From NCBI RefSeq assembly GCF_000336875.1, contig NZ_AOJK01000077.1, forward strand, positions 1,555-38,670: 37,116 nt of DNA, written 5' to 3'. Position 1 is the first letter of the stretch; each line of letters begins with the position of its first letter. Position numbers and translations under genes: made by a program. Of this stretch, positions 1 to 6,884 are shown in pieces. The notes beneath the pieces are model-generated. The model made no database searches. It was given only the letters and a program-made list of their open reading frames with translations, and had not been told where the DNA came from. Source of the stretch: Halorubrum californiense DSM 19288. GTDB taxonomy: Archaea; Halobacteriota; Halobacteria; Halobacteriales; Haloferacaceae.

Positions 1-90
1 CACCAATTCGGTGTCAGCAAAGCGCGTCGTGGAAGCAGGAAGCCCCACCCTCAAGCGCGAGCCGTCAGGCGAGCGGTAGGGTGGGGTAGT
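1..90 (+). mobile_element. Right end of an IS200/IS605 (IS1341-type) element with omegaRNA-like hairpin
   Basis: The segment combines the last codons of a tnpB gene with a strong inverted repeat: CCCCACCCT at 43-51 pairs with AGGGTGGGG at 78-86 around a 26-nt loop that contains the tnpB stop codon. This arrangement is typical of the right end of haloarchaeal IS1341-type elements. In TnpB systems the right-end transcript serves as the guide-RNA scaffold, and sense-overlapping RNAs from such genes are known in Halobacterium. The element stops about 5 nt from the aIF-1A stop codon. The exact outer boundary cannot be fixed from one side. Confidence 0.75.
2..79 (+). CDS. tnpB: TnpB C-terminus (5' end cut by the window edge)
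   Basis: Reading frame 2 is open from the first base and encodes 25 residues ending in VVEAGSPTLKREPSGER before a TAG at 77-79. This is the familiar C-terminal tail of haloarchaeal TnpB/IS1341-type proteins, downstream of the RuvC-like nuclease core. Nothing of the catalytic domain is present, so it cannot be said whether the gene is intact. The stop codon lies inside the right-end hairpin, as expected for a TnpB whose 3' end overlaps its guide RNA. The contig probably broke here because the element is repeated elsewhere in the genome (inference). Confidence 0.7.
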   Translation, partial: TNSVSAKRVVEAGSPTLKREPSGER

Positions 91-375
91 TCACTGGATG
101 TGGCCTTCGCGGCGGAGCTGGTCCGCGTCCTCGTCGTCGTACCGCCACTCGACGTTCGCCTTCTCGTCCTGCCAGTCCCACGGCTCGGCGAGGACTACGT
201 CTCCCTCGTTGATCCACGTTCGGTACTTCATGCGGCCGGGGATCCGGCCGAGCCGCTCCTCGCCGTCGGCGCATCGCAGCTGGACGTGGTTGCCGCCGAG
301 GTGCTCGGTCACCACGGCGAACACTTCGTCGTCGTTCGGCATGCGGAGATTCTTCCGCCCGGAGTTTTCGCTCAT
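91..375 (-). CDS. eif1A: Translation initiation factor aIF-1A
   Basis: The 94-residue product is the archaeal homologue of eIF1A. It binds the A site of the small subunit and helps place initiator tRNA and scan or select the start codon. The sequence shows the S1/OB-fold core, including the segments [20 protein letters not shown] and [19 protein letters not shown], and the usual tail with a [14 protein letters not shown] stretch. The length is normal for the family. I chose the ATG at 373-375 rather than an upstream in-frame start because [13 protein letters not shown] is the conserved beginning and a CTTATAC box sits 26 nt upstream, which fits a leaderless transcript. Its 3' end is only a few bases from the IS200/IS605 right end. 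Confidence 0.95.
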   Translation of the reverse strand: MSENSGRKNLRMPNDDEVFAVVTEHLGGNHVQLRCADGEERLGRIPGRMKYRTWINEGDVVLAEPWDWQDEKANVEWRYDDEDADQLRREGHIQ

Positions 376-397
376 ACCACCCGTAGTGCGCTCGCCC

Positions 398-404
398 GTA
401 TAAG
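398..404 (-). promoter_or_regulatory. TATA-like box of the aIF-1A gene
   Basis: CTTATAC on the minus strand lies about 26 nt upstream of the ATG at 375, the usual haloarchaeal spacing for a leaderless mRNA. Confidence 0.55.
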
Positions 405-474
405 TGATGGGAGACGCGTGTGTGCCCACGTCACGAGATCTGTTAGCACCCTCTCGGGCCGCACTGACGACGGT

Positions 475-1167
475 TCATTCCGCGTCGGTGACCGGCGCGG
501 AGCGGTCGTCGCGCTCCGTGGACGGCTCTCCGTCGGACGCTTCCTCGCCGGACGCGTTCTCGCCGAACGCGGCGTCGACCTGCGCGAACGTCTCCGCCTC
601 CGCGCCGGAGTTGTCGACGACGACGTGGTCGCTCGCCACCTCGTCGAACAGCCCCTTGAAGTGGAGGTGGATCTCGAAGTCGGCGTCGCTGATCCCGTCG
701 CGGCGTTCGATCCGGCGCTCGACGACGGTCTCGTCGCAGGCGACCTCGACGAGGTCGAACTCGGCGGCGGCCGCGGCGGCCGTCTCGCGGGCGTCCGCCC
801 GGAATCGCGCGTCCGCGAACGTCGCGTCGAGGACGACGGCGCCGCCGGCGTCGACGTCCTCGCGGGCGCGAGTGAGGAGTTCGGCGTAGACGGCCTCGGT
901 CTCCGCGTCGGTGTACTCGGGGTCGTCGAACAGCTCCTTGCGTATCACGTCGGTCCGCCGGATCCGCCCGTCGACGTGGTCGGCGATCCGCTCGGCGACA
1001 GTCGTCTTGCCGACGCCGGGAAGCCCGCAGACGACGACAAGCCGGCCGGCCGATCCGTCGTCGTCGTCGACCGAGCTCGACCGCGCCGGAGCGAGCGAAT
1101 CCGCCGCGCCACCGTTCGAAGTCGGCGATTCGGCCCGGTCCGGCGCTCGACCGCCTCGGTCACTCAT
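475..1167 (-). CDS. P-loop kinase-like ATPase (AAA_33/zeta-like fold)
   Basis: This 230-residue protein begins with a disordered acidic and Ser-rich segment of about 40 residues. A nucleotide-binding domain follows, starting at LVVVCGLPGVGKTTVAERI (Walker A GLPGVGKT). A second conserved strand reads GGAVVLDATFADARFR, and VEVACDETVVERRIERR resembles the lid region of small kinases related to gluconate kinase, polynucleotide kinase and zeta toxins. The acidic tail of about 40 residues is probably disordered. The substrate cannot be read from the sequence. A GGAGG lies about 12 nt upstream of the ATG. It is a single-gene unit; neighbouring aIF-1A has its own promoter. Confidence 0.75.
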   Translation of the reverse strand: MSDRGGRAPDRAESPTSNGGAADSLAPARSSSVDDDDGSAGRLVVVCGLPGVGKTTVAERIADHVDGRIRRTDVIRKELFDDPEYTDAETEAVYAELLTRAREDVDAGGAVVLDATFADARFRADARETAAAAAAEFDLVEVACDETVVERRIERRDGISDADFEIHLHFKGLFDEVASDHVVVDNSGAEAETFAQVDAAFGENASGEEASDGEPSTERDDRSAPVTDAE

Positions 1168-1320
1168 CTACCGATATCCTCCGTGGTGAAGTAAAAGAAA
1201 CTTCGCATCGGGTCACGGATCTCCCGACTTTCTGATACCTGCCACGATGATCCGGGAATATCTTCTTTCCGACCGATGGTACAAGCGCCTCTCTCTGTCG
1301 TTTAGTTTCGGTCGCAAGAA

Positions 1321-1356
1321 AGTGGGTTGGGGCGGATTTGAACCGTCGGCCTCCTC
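1321..1356 (+). repeat. attL: 36-bp copy of the tRNA-Val 3' end
   Basis: Positions 1321-1356 match 6849-6884 at 35 of 36 bases; the mismatch is T1346 against C6874 in the T-stem. The repeat covers the acceptor 3' strand, T-arm, variable loop and part of the anticodon stem of tRNA-Val. It is the distal attachment site left by tRNA-targeted integration. Just inside it, a perfect hairpin (CCCGCC TGC GGCGGG, 1370-1384) may be an integrase arm or accessory site. Confidence 0.9.
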
Positions 1357-1464
1357 AGCGCCTCTCGTGCCCGCCTGCGGCGGGTTCGGCGCTCCAGACG
1401 AGTCGAGATCTGCGGTATAACGCCGCGCACGTACCACACAGGGTCGGGCGATTCGGAAACACCG

Positions 1465-2466
1465 ATGACCCGACAAATCGAACCCGAACGCGCAGTAGAA
1501 CGGTATCTAAACGAACGCCGGGGGGACATTTCCGAGTCCACCTATTACAACCACTCATCTCTGCTGTCACAGTTCATTGAGTGGTGTGAGGCCCAAGGTC
1601 TGGATTACGTCAACGAACTCGACGGGTTCCATATCTCCGACTTCAAGATCCACCGCCGGGACGAGGACGGCATCAACAAAGTCACACTCTACAACCAGAT
1701 GACTGTCCTCCGCGTTTTTCTCCGATGGTGTGAATCACGCAGTCTGGTGGAAGGCCTCGCGGAGAACATCCTAATGCCGGTTCCCGAAGACGACTCTCGG
1801 GACACGATGATCGACTCGGAGACGGCGGCACAGATCCTCCAGTACCTCCAGAAGTACGAACACGGGACGTTGAAACATACGGTGTTCTCGCTCCTGTGGG
1901 ACACGGGGTTCCGTGTAGGAACTCTCCGAGCGATCGATCTCGAAGACTACCACTTAGAGGAACAGTTCATTGAGGTGGAACATCGTGCAGAGACTGGTAC
2001 ACCGCTCAAGAACAAGCACGGAGCCGAACGTGAAGTGAACCTCCACGAGTGGGTGTGCGACGTGATCGACGACTACGTCGAGATGTACAGGCACGACGTA
2101 ACCGATGACCACGGACGAAAACCGCTGATCACTACGGAACAAGGTCGTCCGGTTCGATCGAACATACGCGGCCACATCAACTCGATGACGCGACCCTGCG
2201 TGTACGCGGACAGCTGTCCCCACGATAGGGATCCGGATAGTTGCGAAGCCTCACAGCGACGGGACGCGGCGGCACGGTGTCCTGGTTCAGTTCCGCCTCA
2301 CGCAATTCGTCGTTCTGCGATCACGGCATGGCTCAACGACGGCCACACGAAGGAACTCCTCTCCGATAGGATGAACGTCTCGGTAAAGACGCTGGAGAAG
2401 CACTACGATGCTCGGACGGAGAGTGAAAAGCGGGAACTTCGCCGCGAAGAGTTTGGGATGGAGTAG
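1465..2466 (+). CDS. int: Tyrosine recombinase (phage/XerCD-type integrase)
   Basis: The 333-residue protein has an N-terminal SAM-like core-binding domain (about residues 5-105) and a C-terminal catalytic domain. Visible catalytic elements are R150 in DTGFRVGTLRAID, K184 in PLKNKHGAERE, H279xxR282 in PHAIRRSAITAWL and the nucleophile Y314 in LEKHYDAR. An insertion at residues 245-272 carries four cysteines (C245, C251, C260, C272), probably a zinc knuckle, as seen in many haloarchaeal integrases. It should excise and integrate the element between the 36-bp att sites at tRNA-Val. The gene is intact and not split by integration, unlike SSV-type integrases. A GGTATAACG box at about 1412-1420 is a possible promoter. 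Confidence 0.93.
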   Translation: MTRQIEPERAVERYLNERRGDISESTYYNHSSLLSQFIEWCEAQGLDYVNELDGFHISDFKIHRRDEDGINKVTLYNQMTVLRVFLRWCESRSLVEGLAENILMPVPEDDSRDTMIDSETAAQILQYLQKYEHGTLKHTVFSLLWDTGFRVGTLRAIDLEDYHLEEQFIEVEHRAETGTPLKNKHGAEREVNLHEWVCDVIDDYVEMYRHDVTDDHGRKPLITTEQGRPVRSNIRGHINSMTRPCVYADSCPHDRDPDSCEASQRRDAAARCPGSVPPHAIRRSAITAWLNDGHTKELLSDRMNVSVKTLEKHYDARTESEKRELRREEFGME

Positions 2467-2470
2467 CAAC

Positions 2471-2480
2471 TCCGTTTTTT
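2471..2480 (+). terminator. T-run after the integrase gene
   Basis: Six T residues (2475-2480) lie 8 nt after the integrase stop codon, a typical archaeal intrinsic termination signal without an obvious hairpin. Confidence 0.4.
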
Positions 2481-2738
2481 CAACTACATCTTGCCCGCAA
2501 CTCCTGGGGTTCGAGTGCCCAAGACCATGCTCTATCTCTTTGATCATTTCACGGCTACATCGACGCAGTCTGCGATTTTCGGCACCTATTTAACCCTGGA
2601 CGTTGTCTTTAGGGTGAAGGCATACTCTCGCGGGATTCTCCATCCGCCGAGTCGGAACTACGCTATTTTTTTCGACAGCTTCGACGCATTGAGGGGAATA
2701 GAACGAACCACAGAGAGACTTCTACCGCAACCAGAAAT

Positions 2739-4664
2739 ATGACTACAGATTCAATCTCGAACAGCGATAGCTATGACGAACCGACTGATTCTCCGAACAG
2801 GGTTACTACCAACGAAGCGCGTGATCGTCTCGAAGAGACGCTATTCTCGGCGCTCCAAGCCGGAGAGAATACGCTCATCGATGCGCCGACTTCGGTCGGT
2901 AAGACCTACCAAATTGCGACGACACGATGGCGTGACTATCCCGAAATCACAGGCGGTGAGCCGGTCATCCATATCCACCAGACGAAGAAGGCGAGGGAGG
3001 ACGCTGTCGAAAAAAGTCGGGAGGAACCCGGTGTGGAATATCGCGTGCTACGTGGTCGGACTGATGCGTGTCCTGTAGCCGCAGGAAACTGCGATGGCGA
3101 GTTGACCGCTCCAAACGGTCGCACTCCCTCGAAGTGGTTCGACTGGATGTGTAACGTGCGTAATATCACATTCCAGAAAGCTCACCACCAATTGGCGCGA
3201 CATTGCGATCTACCCTGCGGAGAGGATTGCGACGCTGTCACTCAATGGTGGGGACTTTCAGACAGCGACGATGAACCGGGTTACGACGTACTACATACGA
3301 CGTCGAATTTCGCTCACGTTGACGACCTCATTGAGGGGGCGAATGTGGTCTTCGATGAACGTCCGGAGTTTGGGTTCTCATTCAAAAGCGACGAAAGAGA
3401 GCAGTTTCAGCAGGCGACGACCAACCTACTTGATCATCGTTCCGATGTAACCCGTGCGATGATTGATCTCAAGAACGCCGCTGTTCGTGATCATCCTGAA
3501 TTGAAAGGAGAGCTAAGAGAACACTTCGAAGACGAGGTCAGTAAGGAGTGGCTATTCCGACGTGAAGAAACCCACCGATTGGCTCCCGCTATCGGGCGTG
3601 CTATCCTCAGTTCGCAGGAAGTCTGCGCAGAACGCTACCATGGACGAGACGGCCGCATTGAGGTTGTGCTGGAAGGAGTAAGCGGTGAGATTCGACATAT
3701 CCAGCATACTCCAGACCTTTCCCAAGCCCGCTGTGTCATCGGCCTTGATGCGTTCCCCTCAGAGACCCGGTGGGAGATCAACACCGTTGACAACCTCTCA
3801 CGAGCGGCAGTGTTGCCTCTCGCCGACCGTAATTGGTGGCGACGAAACGAGCGAGGGCTGGAAATCAAGCAACTCGGAGAGGCAACTCGGTCATATACGC
3901 AGGGTTGGGGAGAGGGTGCCGGCGAAACACGAGGAGAAGCGGTTATCCAGAAAATACGGCAACTACACGGCGAGGCATTCCGTTCGTGTATCTCTCCAAG
4001 TAGTGTTGAACAGGACGTTCGACAGATGATGGCTGACGCAGGTATCGAGAAGCCGAAGACGATGCACTACGGTGAACAGAAAAGTCGCAACGACTTCTCG
4101 AACGAGGAGATCGGGTTGCTCGTTGGATGTATCGATCCCGGTGACGAAAATATTCTTGATCTGCTTGCCCTCCGCGAAATGGACGCAAAACCAAGACGAA
4201 TGATAACGGAGTCAGGACAACGAAAACGAGCGACCGGTCGTGACTTCGTTGGCCCAGACGCAGAGGTAGCAAGAGAGATTCTGGCTTCAGTCCGGGAGAA
4301 TAATCTCGCACAAGCCGCGGGGAGATACGCACGAAATCCTGACGATCCTGACTCCGGAGCTACTGTATATGTGTGGTCGGACGCACTTCCGAGGATGCTC
4401 GTTGATGAGGAGATCAGGACAAAGTACCGTTCAGCTACCGGCAAGCAAGCAGGGTTCGTACAAGTACTGGAGAACTCGTCAGGATGTACTGCGAAGCGGA
4501 TCGCTACTGAGACAGACAGCAACAAGTCCTACGTTATTAATTGGCTCAATAAGATGGAGGGGCAGAACAATGTCACGAAGTCTGTGGGAACTGGGCATCA
4601 GGGAGCGACTGAGTGGGAGTGGTGTGGTGGAGACTTCGAGAGATGTGTGATGTTCAATCCCTGA
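2739..4664 (+). CDS. SF2 helicase-like protein with XPD-like cysteine set and C-terminal HTH
   Basis: This 641-residue protein is the largest in the element and probably its replication protein. Walker A is DAPTSVGKT (48-56). The Walker B/DEAH equivalent is VVFDERPEF (204-211, core D206-E207), and motif VI is QAAGRYAR (525-532). Between Walker A and B lie six cysteines (C111, C118, C138, C156, C160, C164). They are followed by HTTSNFAHVDDLIEGA in the place where XPD/Rad3 helicases have their NH motif, so an Fe-S cluster is likely by analogy. Residues about 570-615 (SGCTAKRIATETDSNKSYV) look like a winged helix. The core D-E-R-P instead of D-E-A-H is unusual. A CGCATTGAG iteron copy lies inside the gene at 3654-3662. 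Function is inferred from motifs only. Confidence 0.7.
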   Translation: MTTDSISNSDSYDEPTDSPNRVTTNEARDRLEETLFSALQAGENTLIDAPTSVGKTYQIATTRWRDYPEITGGEPVIHIHQTKKAREDAVEKSREEPGVEYRVLRGRTDACPVAAGNCDGELTAPNGRTPSKWFDWMCNVRNITFQKAHHQLARHCDLPCGEDCDAVTQWWGLSDSDDEPGYDVLHTTSNFAHVDDLIEGANVVFDERPEFGFSFKSDEREQFQQATTNLLDHRSDVTRAMIDLKNAAVRDHPELKGELREHFEDEVSKEWLFRREETHRLAPAIGRAILSSQEVCAERYHGRDGRIEVVLEGVSGEIRHIQHTPDLSQARCVIGLDAFPSETRWEINTVDNLSRAAVLPLADRNWWRRNERGLEIKQLGEATRSYTQGWGEGAGETRGEAVIQKIRQLHGEAFRSCISPSSVEQDVRQMMADAGIEKPKTMHYGEQKSRNDFSNEEIGLLVGCIDPGDENILDLLALREMDAKPRRMITESGQRKRATGRDFVGPDAEVAREILASVRENNLAQAAGRYARNPDDPDSGATVYVWSDALPRMLVDEEIRTKYRSATGKQAGFVQVLENSSGCTAKRIATETDSNKSYVINWLNKMEGQNNVTKSVGTGHQGATEWEWCGGDFERCVMFNP

Positions 4665-4752
4665 AGTCATTGGGTTCACCACATAAGGAACCATATGTGA
4701 CCTACCCAACGACCTTCGGAATTATCGATTGAGGAGTAGGAACGCATTGAGT

Positions 4753-4780
4753 CGGGATTCGTCTCCGCAGGAGACTCCCG
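4753..4780. repeat. Hairpin downstream of the helicase gene
   Basis: CGGGA (4753-4757) pairs with TCCCG (4776-4780), and GTCTCC (4761-4766) pairs with GGAGAC (4770-4775) around a GCA loop, giving 11 pairs with one 3-nt bulge. It begins 1 nt after an iteron. Confidence 0.7.
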
Positions 4781-4823
4781 AACACGGAGTAGAATAAGTC
4801 GCTGGGTTACTCGTTCGATATTC

Positions 4824-4864
4824 CAACGCATTGAGCGGGGGAGTTCTTCCCCCTCAATGCATTG
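4824..4864. repeat. Long hairpin made of two inverted iterons
   Basis: CAACGCATTGAG (4824-4835) pairs with CTCAATGCATTG (4853-4864) with one mismatch. GGGGGA continues against TCCCC, with a single bulged C4836, closing on a GTTC loop. The stem is about 17 bp. Confidence 0.7.
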
Positions 4865-5152
4865 TTCCTTGGGGGAAGCAGTAACCGATTCATGTAGCTG
4901 GTTCGTTCCGCGATGAATCCCCGGTGGTACGTCATAGAGTCATGTGAGAGGAAGACAAGTAACTGTCGCGGCCATCCATACTCCCCGTTTCCGAGAACTC
5001 AATGCGGGGAATATCGACCAGCTCAGTAACTCAAATTCCAGACTCCAGACGAGAAATTTCTCGGAGAGACTTACATATATATGTAGCGAGCGCACATGGC
5101 AATGTTTCAACTGGAGGTTCGATCCATCGAGTCGTGTTGCTTTCCCGCCGCC

Positions 5153-5368
5153 TCAATGCGATGGTCGTTCAGGATCACACACGACCTCTCGAAGTTCCGC
5201 GTAGAGATCGGGATGATGTTCCCGCAGTATCTCCACGTCAGTCGTCATCTCAGCCTCAATCTTACGACGAATGCGAGAGATAGCCTGATACCGAAGGCCA
5301 TCGTCCGACTCACTCTCTCCCTTAATGAGTTCCCGCTCTCGATCTGTCAACAGAGCGCGTCGTGCCAT
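5153..5368 (-). CDS. Small conserved haloarchaeal protein of unknown function
   Basis: The 71-residue product starts MARRALLTDRERELIKGE and continues with a charged helical stretch (SRIRRKIEAEMTTDVEILREHHPDLYAELREVV). I recognise this pattern from small proteins found on haloarchaeal plasmids, proviruses and integrated elements. No function is established to my knowledge; a DNA-binding or regulatory role is only a guess from size and charge. The ATG is supported by a TTTATT (AATAAA on the minus strand) box about 26 nt upstream. Its stop codon overlaps an iteron copy at 5152-5160. It is transcribed away from the zinc-ribbon gene at 5533, with nested palindromes between them. Confidence 0.75.
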   Translation of the reverse strand: MARRALLTDRERELIKGESESDDGLRYQAISRIRRKIEAEMTTDVEILREHHPDLYAELREVVCDPERPSH

Positions 5369-5410
5369 ATCGCTCTTACATGCGCGCGCTGTTTATTGAT
5401 GTCCGTATTC

Positions 5411-5439
5411 GGGAACGTTCCCAAATATGGGAAATATTT
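5411..5439. promoter_or_regulatory. Nested palindromes between divergent genes (operator candidate)
   Basis: GGGAACGTTCCC (5411-5422) is a perfect 12-bp palindrome. It overlaps TTCCCA-AATA-TGGGAA (5419-5434), which overlaps AAATAT-GGGAA-ATATTT (5423-5439). The block lies between the start regions of the genes at 5368 (minus) and 5533 (plus), so a shared regulator binding here is plausible. Confidence 0.55.
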
Positions 5440-5491
5440 CGCATCTTTTCATCAAACTATAATATACGCTTTGACCCAATAAAGGGCAATA

Positions 5492-5499
5492 TTTATATC
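5492..5499 (+). promoter_or_regulatory. TATA-like box for the 5533 zinc-ribbon gene
   Basis: TTTATATC is 34 nt upstream of the ATG at 5533. It predicts a short leader of about 10-15 nt. Confidence 0.4.
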
Positions 5500-5532
5500 A
5501 TATGCCTATAACAGTTCGTGTGTTGGTTTGAT

Positions 5533-5769
5533 ATGTCATGGTACTGCCCCGAATGTGGGACTGAGGTTACAAGCGGGAAGGAATGTCATGAATGTGGTTA
5601 TGTCGATGAAGGGCCTGAAGAAGAAGAAGATACAGACACATCCTCTGGCGGTTTCGTATCAAAATTAAAAACTGGCGGCAAAATAATGATATATCTTACA
5701 GTTGGAATGACTTTGTTAATGATTTTAGTTACTTTGGTGGCCTTTGGGAATCTATTTCCATTTATTTAA
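5533..5769 (+). CDS. Zinc-ribbon membrane protein of the element
   Basis: The 78-residue protein begins MSWYCPECGTEV and has two CxxC knuckles (C5/C8 and, after a short loop, CHECGYV), making a rubredoxin-like zinc ribbon. An acidic linker (about residues 28-42) and one transmembrane helix near the C-terminus (IMIYLTVGMTLLMILVTLVA) follow. I prefer the ATG at 5533 over an upstream in-frame codon because the zinc ribbon starts there. Codon use is strongly AT-rich, unlike the host genes, which points to recent acquisition. The function is unknown. Many short zinc-ribbon plus single-helix proteins occur in haloarchaeal genomes and elements. Confidence 0.75.
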   Translation: MSWYCPECGTEVTSGKECHECGYVDEGPEEEEDTDTSSGGFVSKLKTGGKIMIYLTVGMTLLMILVTLVAFGNLFPFI

Positions 5770-6020
5770 ATTTACTACAGAAATCAAATGTGATTTATAA
5801 GTTAGATGAATACAGATTTGTTCCAATATATCCGTCTCTTTGTGTTCTATACATAATTAATTTTGATATTAAATTAAATATTTGATCGATTGGTATATTT
5901 ATTTGGTTTTCAAACTTTCTAACTAAATTCTAATATGAACTGAAATTAATAGCACGATACGTCTCACTATGTTATTAATATGCGTTAGTTTTAATTGGAT
6001 ACATCACATTATTTATTTAC
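5770..6020. other. AT-rich spacer without a recognisable gene
   Basis: About 250 bases of very AT-rich sequence with no convincing ORF. A TTTTAATT box at 5989-5996 is about 28 nt before the ATG at 6021 and may be its promoter. Confidence 0.4.
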
Positions 6021-6341
6021 ATGGCTACGTGCCCTGATTGCGGAAATGTAGTAGACCCATCAAAAGAGTTCTGTAAAAACTGTGGAGCTTCAATCGAAGA
6101 TGTTGAAGAATTAGAGTCTGATCAAATATTTGTTCATATTAAAAATGAAGAAAAGAAGCTAACATGCAACTCGGTGAAATATAGTCAACAAGGAACGTGG
6201 ACAAAGATACGGATGCTGGACGGAAGTATCCGGTTGTATCCACAAGAACGGATCGAGTACGTAGAAGCTCCGCGCGGACTGGATAAACTTACATCAGTTA
6301 ATGTAATTAAAAATACACCCAAAATGAATGTACAAAAATAA
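6021..6341 (+). CDS. Zinc-ribbon protein of unknown function
   Basis: The 106-residue protein opens with MATCPDCGNVVDPSKEFCKNCG, giving two CxxC pairs (C4/C7 and C18/C21) that should bind one zinc. The remaining 80 residues have no transmembrane helix and look like a small beta-rich domain (IFVHIKNEEKKLTCNSV; WTKIRMLDGSIRLYPQERIE). Base composition is AT-rich like its neighbour at 5533, and both belong to the integrated element. A nucleic-acid or protein-binding role is possible, but nothing in the sequence specifies it. The ATG is the first in-frame start and puts the zinc ribbon at the N-terminus, as usual for this class. Confidence 0.7.
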   Translation: MATCPDCGNVVDPSKEFCKNCGASIEDVEELESDQIFVHIKNEEKKLTCNSVKYSQQGTWTKIRMLDGSIRLYPQERIEYVEAPRGLDKLTSVNVIKNTPKMNVQK

Positions 6342-6406
6342 ACAGGTAGCTATCCTGATACTGTTTTTACAATTGAATATCTAAAATATATCACACAGTT
6401 GTACTA

Positions 6407-6535
6407 TTAATTTGATTTCCGGGATTTAAATAGTGGCTCGCTTCCAGATTCGTCCGTTTTGCTGAATCGGTGGTGATTGATGTAGTCCTGTACAATCTGA
6501 TTGACCCTCGGCTTGAGAGAGACAACCCCCCACCT
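6407..6535 (-). pseudogene. Remnant of a second tyrosine integrase
   Basis: On the minus strand this stretch reads RWGVVSLKPRVNQIVQDYI followed by NHHRFSKTDESGSEPLF, then a stop. It aligns with residues 189-221 of the element's own integrase (REVNLHEWVCDVIDDYVEMY, then RHDVTDDHGRKPLI), the segment following the catalytic lysine. A TAA interrupts the frame just upstream, and neither the catalytic arginine nor the HxxR/Tyr region is present. It is therefore a decayed fragment from a different integrase, close to the tRNA end. It suggests an earlier integration at the same tRNA. Confidence 0.65.
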
Positions 6536-6830
6536 GATAAGTTATGTTGCGAGAATCGCAGTAATCGGTGGGACGACGAAATAGAGATATAAGTGGTTTA
6601 TATAGAGACTGGCTCCAGATGCGTTTTGTTGAATTTGTTCAGTTGGCGGTAGAGCGATCGTCGGCAATTTCCGTGAATGCGCAGTTACCGGCAGTTTATT
6701 ATCACTTCCGTGTCTCCTTAAGCGTGAATCGCCGTACGGCCCTGTGGTGAGACGTGAAGCGTTGCTGCGCAGTTCAATTGAGAACGCTGGAAGGAACAAG
6801 CCCCGGTACGGCGCGGGGACAGTCTCCTTG
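6536..6830. other. Gene-free stretch inside the element
   Basis: No credible gene is seen. Bases 6609-6640 resemble part of the integrase remnant (TTCARCAAAACG followed by ATCTGGA and GCCA on the minus strand), possibly a second decayed copy. The similarity is short. Confidence 0.35.
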
Positions 6831-6848
6831 AGAAACGCGCGTAGCGCG
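6831..6848 (-). terminator. Hairpin and T-rich tail after tRNA-Val
   Basis: On the minus strand CGCGC-TAC-GCGCG (6836-6848) is followed by TTTCTC. It lies 2 nt past the tRNA 3' end, in element-derived sequence, and may terminate the tRNA transcript. Confidence 0.4.
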
Positions 6849-6884
6849 AGTGGGTTGGGGCGGATTTGAACCGCCGGCCTCCTC
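6849..6884. repeat. attR: 36-bp repeat inside tRNA-Val
   Basis: This is the second copy of the 36-bp direct repeat described at 1321-1356. It lies within the functional tRNA gene, so integration restored the tRNA 3' half. Confidence 0.9.

Larger units (their letters stand above)
4665..5152. other. Gene-free stretch with hairpins and iterons (candidate replication origin)
   Basis: No credible ORF is seen in these 488 bases. They contain a perfect-arm hairpin at 4753-4780 (CGGGA, a 3-nt bulge, GTCTCC-GCA-GGAGAC, TCCCG). A longer imperfect hairpin at 4824-4864 is formed by two inverted iterons with a GTTC loop. Further iterons are at 4743, 4998 and 5152. Position beside the helicase gene, inverted iterons and strong hairpins are what an origin of a small replicon would show, but no replication function is proven by sequence. 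Confidence 0.5.
2685..5160. repeat. Dispersed CGCATTGAG iterons
   Basis: The nonamer CGCATTGAG occurs at 2685-2693, 3654-3662, 4743-4751 and 4827-4835 on the plus strand and at 4998-5006 and 5152-5160 on the minus strand. A one-mismatch copy (CTCAATGCA) is at 4853-4861. Far fewer than one copy is expected by chance in 5.5 kb. Four of the seven sit in the gene-free stretch after the helicase and one lies just before the helicase gene. This suggests binding sites for a replication initiator or for a repressor of the helicase gene. Extended context is often GCATTGAG followed by G-rich sequence. Confidence 0.65.
1321..6884. mobile_element. Integrated plasmid-like element at tRNA-Val(GAC)
   Basis: About 5.5 kb is bounded by 36-bp direct repeats (1321-1356 and 6849-6884), the second being the 3' half of an intact tRNA-Val. 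An integrase gene starts 109 bp inside the left repeat. The other cargo is a helicase, iteron-like repeats, three small genes and a relic integrase. GC content is visibly lower than in the flanks, most strongly at 5400-6600. There is no capsid, packaging ATPase or spike-like gene, so an integrated plasmid or satellite is more likely than a complete provirus (inference). Confidence 0.88.

Noticed and set aside
1321-1356. A second tRNA-Val gene
   Set aside because: Only the 3' half is present; it is the attachment-site copy.
5100-5135. CRISPR-like repeat (GTTTCAACTGG) or tRNA T-loop (GGTTCGATCC)
   Set aside because: There is a single copy with no spacers, and no stem complementarity for a T-arm. 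No CRISPR array or cas gene is seen in the window.
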